Assembly: GCA_026389845.1 (NCBI GenBank)
Contig: JAPLHB010000102.1
Coordinates: forward strand, 1-64,000
Origin: Chloroflexota bacterium
GTDB lineage: Bacteria; Chloroflexota; Anaerolineae; CG2-30-64-16
Direction of reading: 5' to 3'
Length of the DNA: 64,000 nucleotides
The notes beneath the pieces are model-generated. The model made no database searches, was not told the DNA's origin, and worked only from the letters and a program-made list of their open reading frames with translations. Within the stretch, counting starts at the first letter, position 1. The number at the start of each line of letters is the position of its first letter. This document shows, piece after piece, positions 62,725 to 64,000 of the stretch. A program made the position numbers and the translations under genes.

Positions 62725-62757
62725 CAACGGGAGCGCGGACCATGGCCCGGCTCCCGT
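62725..62757 (-). promoter_or_regulatory. Possible riboswitch expression-platform hairpin
   Basis: Minus strand CGGGAGC ... GCTCCCGTTGTGTT between aptamer 2 and gcvH. Confidence 0.5.
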
Positions 62758-62942
62758 CTCTGTCCTGGGACCTGAGAGATTGCCGCCTGGCCCAGCGAAG
62801 GGAAGGTGCGGCTTGCCCCGTCGGTGTCCCGCTGCCCGTGGCGGCGGAAACTCTCCAGAGTGCTGTCCCAGCGCGATGTGGTTGCCTGAGAGATGAAGCC
62901 CCTTCGGCGATCCCAGGGATCTGGGATGCTCTCTCGCACTGT
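62758..62942 (-). ncRNA. Tandem glycine riboswitch upstream of gcvH-gcvPA-gcvPB
   Basis: Two aptamers: GCGAGAGAGC...CGCCGAAGGGGC...ATCTCTCAGGCAAC...GGGACAGC and CTCTGGAGAG...CACCGACGGGGCAAG...CTTCGC...GGCAATCTCTCAGGTCCCAGGACAGAGA. Confidence 0.95.
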
Positions 62943-63037
62943 TCAATCAGCGGATATGCGGTTGACTACGTGACGGAGTGTAACATAGGGCGGCGAGGCT
63001 GTCAATGACGGGGCGCAGGTTTTTGCGCGCTCGGACG

Positions 63038-63066
63038 TTGTCAGAGAGCCGGCAGAGTGGTATAAT
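63038..63066 (+). promoter_or_regulatory. Sigma70-like promoter TTGTCA-N17-TATAAT
   Basis: Good spacing, upstream of the 63120 ORF. Confidence 0.6.
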
Positions 63067-63119
63067 CTCGCTCAATGAAAAAAGCCGGGACGTGAAAGGC
63101 TCGCTTGGGATCGGACAGC

Positions 63120-64000
63120 ATGAAAGCCTTGAAAGTGCACGTCAACGAGGAGTTGACGCTGGATGCCGGGTGGTGCGAGGAAGTACAACAGGATGATGGT
63201 ACGATCCGACGCCAAATCCATCCACCCCGAACGACGATGTTCGAGCAACTTCTCGACTATCTGAAGTCGCTGCCTCCATCGGTAGACCCCCCAGGCATCC
63301 GGCTAGGCCAGGAAGCTGTGGTGGCTACGGCATTGTGCTTGCGCTAGGACACTTACCTGGCAGTGCTGGCAGATCGCGATAAACCCCTTTGGCAGGCCGC
63401 GGGGCAAGTGGGCGTCAGCAGGATTGCAGATACTGAAATGGCGCGCATCAACGTCGAGTCGTCAGCCGCGCTGGCGCAGTGGATTGACCTCATGCGTGCT
63501 GACTACGAAGGCTATCTGGCGCTGATGTGGACAGCCACCCGGTATCTGCCTATGCCGCGCCAGGGTGTGCGCAGAGATCGTGCCTCGCCGCTGCTCGCTT
63601 TGGCCTATCCAGCAGGAGCAGCGCAGGTAGTGTCGCTGGCAGGACCCGATCAGTGCATGCGTGCTCGCGCCGAGGCTGAGGCGCACCCAACACGCATCCT
63701 GGCTAACGCAATCATCAACTCCTGCTGGCGCAATGGTCCGATTGAGAACATCCACGCCGGCCGATCATCAACGTATCCGCTCCTCCGACGACGGATCACG
63801 CTGTCGGAGGAGCACGACCTGCTACACACAACTTCCAGCCGTTTGGCCCAGGCAATCCTCGCGGTCTATGCGCTCATTGACGAGTCCGATGAACGCAGTT
63901 GGCCCGAACGCGTTCTGCCTTTCAACCTGGCGTCTGGCCTACTTGTGACGCCTTCCGGTTGGTCGCTACATGAGCGGTCGCGCCCAGCCTGGCTGCCCTA
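63120..64000 (+). pseudogene. Hypothetical protein with one in-frame TAG (63345-63347), open to the window edge
   Basis: MKALKVHVNEELTLDAGW...VVATALCLR*DTYLAVLADRDKPLWQAAGQVGVSRIADTEMARINVESS...NSCWRNGPIENIHAGR... same frame both sides. Confidence 0.65.

Noticed and set aside
1-64000. tRNA or rRNA genes
   Set aside because: No cloverleaf with conserved GGTTCGANTCC-type T-arm or rRNA signature was recognised by eye; tRNAscan-SE/Infernal would be decisive.

Overview
This 64 kb window is GC-rich bacterial chromosome. Gene content and repeat style suggest Chloroflexota/Anaerolineae, but that assignment is inference. I see no rRNA, tRNA, CRISPR array or intact IS. Main loci: a ribose-type sugar ABC transporter beside a sugar-nucleotide operon (tandem nucleotidyltransferase, GHMP kinase, GDP-mannose-3,5-epimerase-like); a polyol/sugar catabolic cluster (FGGY kinase, SDR, Zn-ADH, two class II aldolases); a run of single genes (RNase II/R, MFS, glycosyltransferase, DegV, Sir2, PfkB, GH42, XdhC, ProS, MocA); an SNF2 + SWIM pair; a decayed defence patch (DUF262 protein, truncated type III Mod, frameshifted VapC); a long suf operon with a SufB intein and an embedded PIN toxin pair; a SHMT-GcvT fusion; a PadR / membrane protein / CPBP-S8 double-protease locus; and gcvH-gcvPA-gcvPB behind a tandem glycine riboswitch. 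The most unusual signal is not a gene. At least nine genes end in a stop codon that is itself the first bases of a run of 7-bp units (TAGGGAT, TGACGGA, TGATTGA, TAGTGCG, TAGACGC and others). The units usually fold back into an inverted arm that stays in 7-bp register with the stop. Related 7-bp arrays and several other palindromic repeat families also sit in frame inside protein-coding genes. Domain names come from reading the supplied translations by eye; no database search was run.
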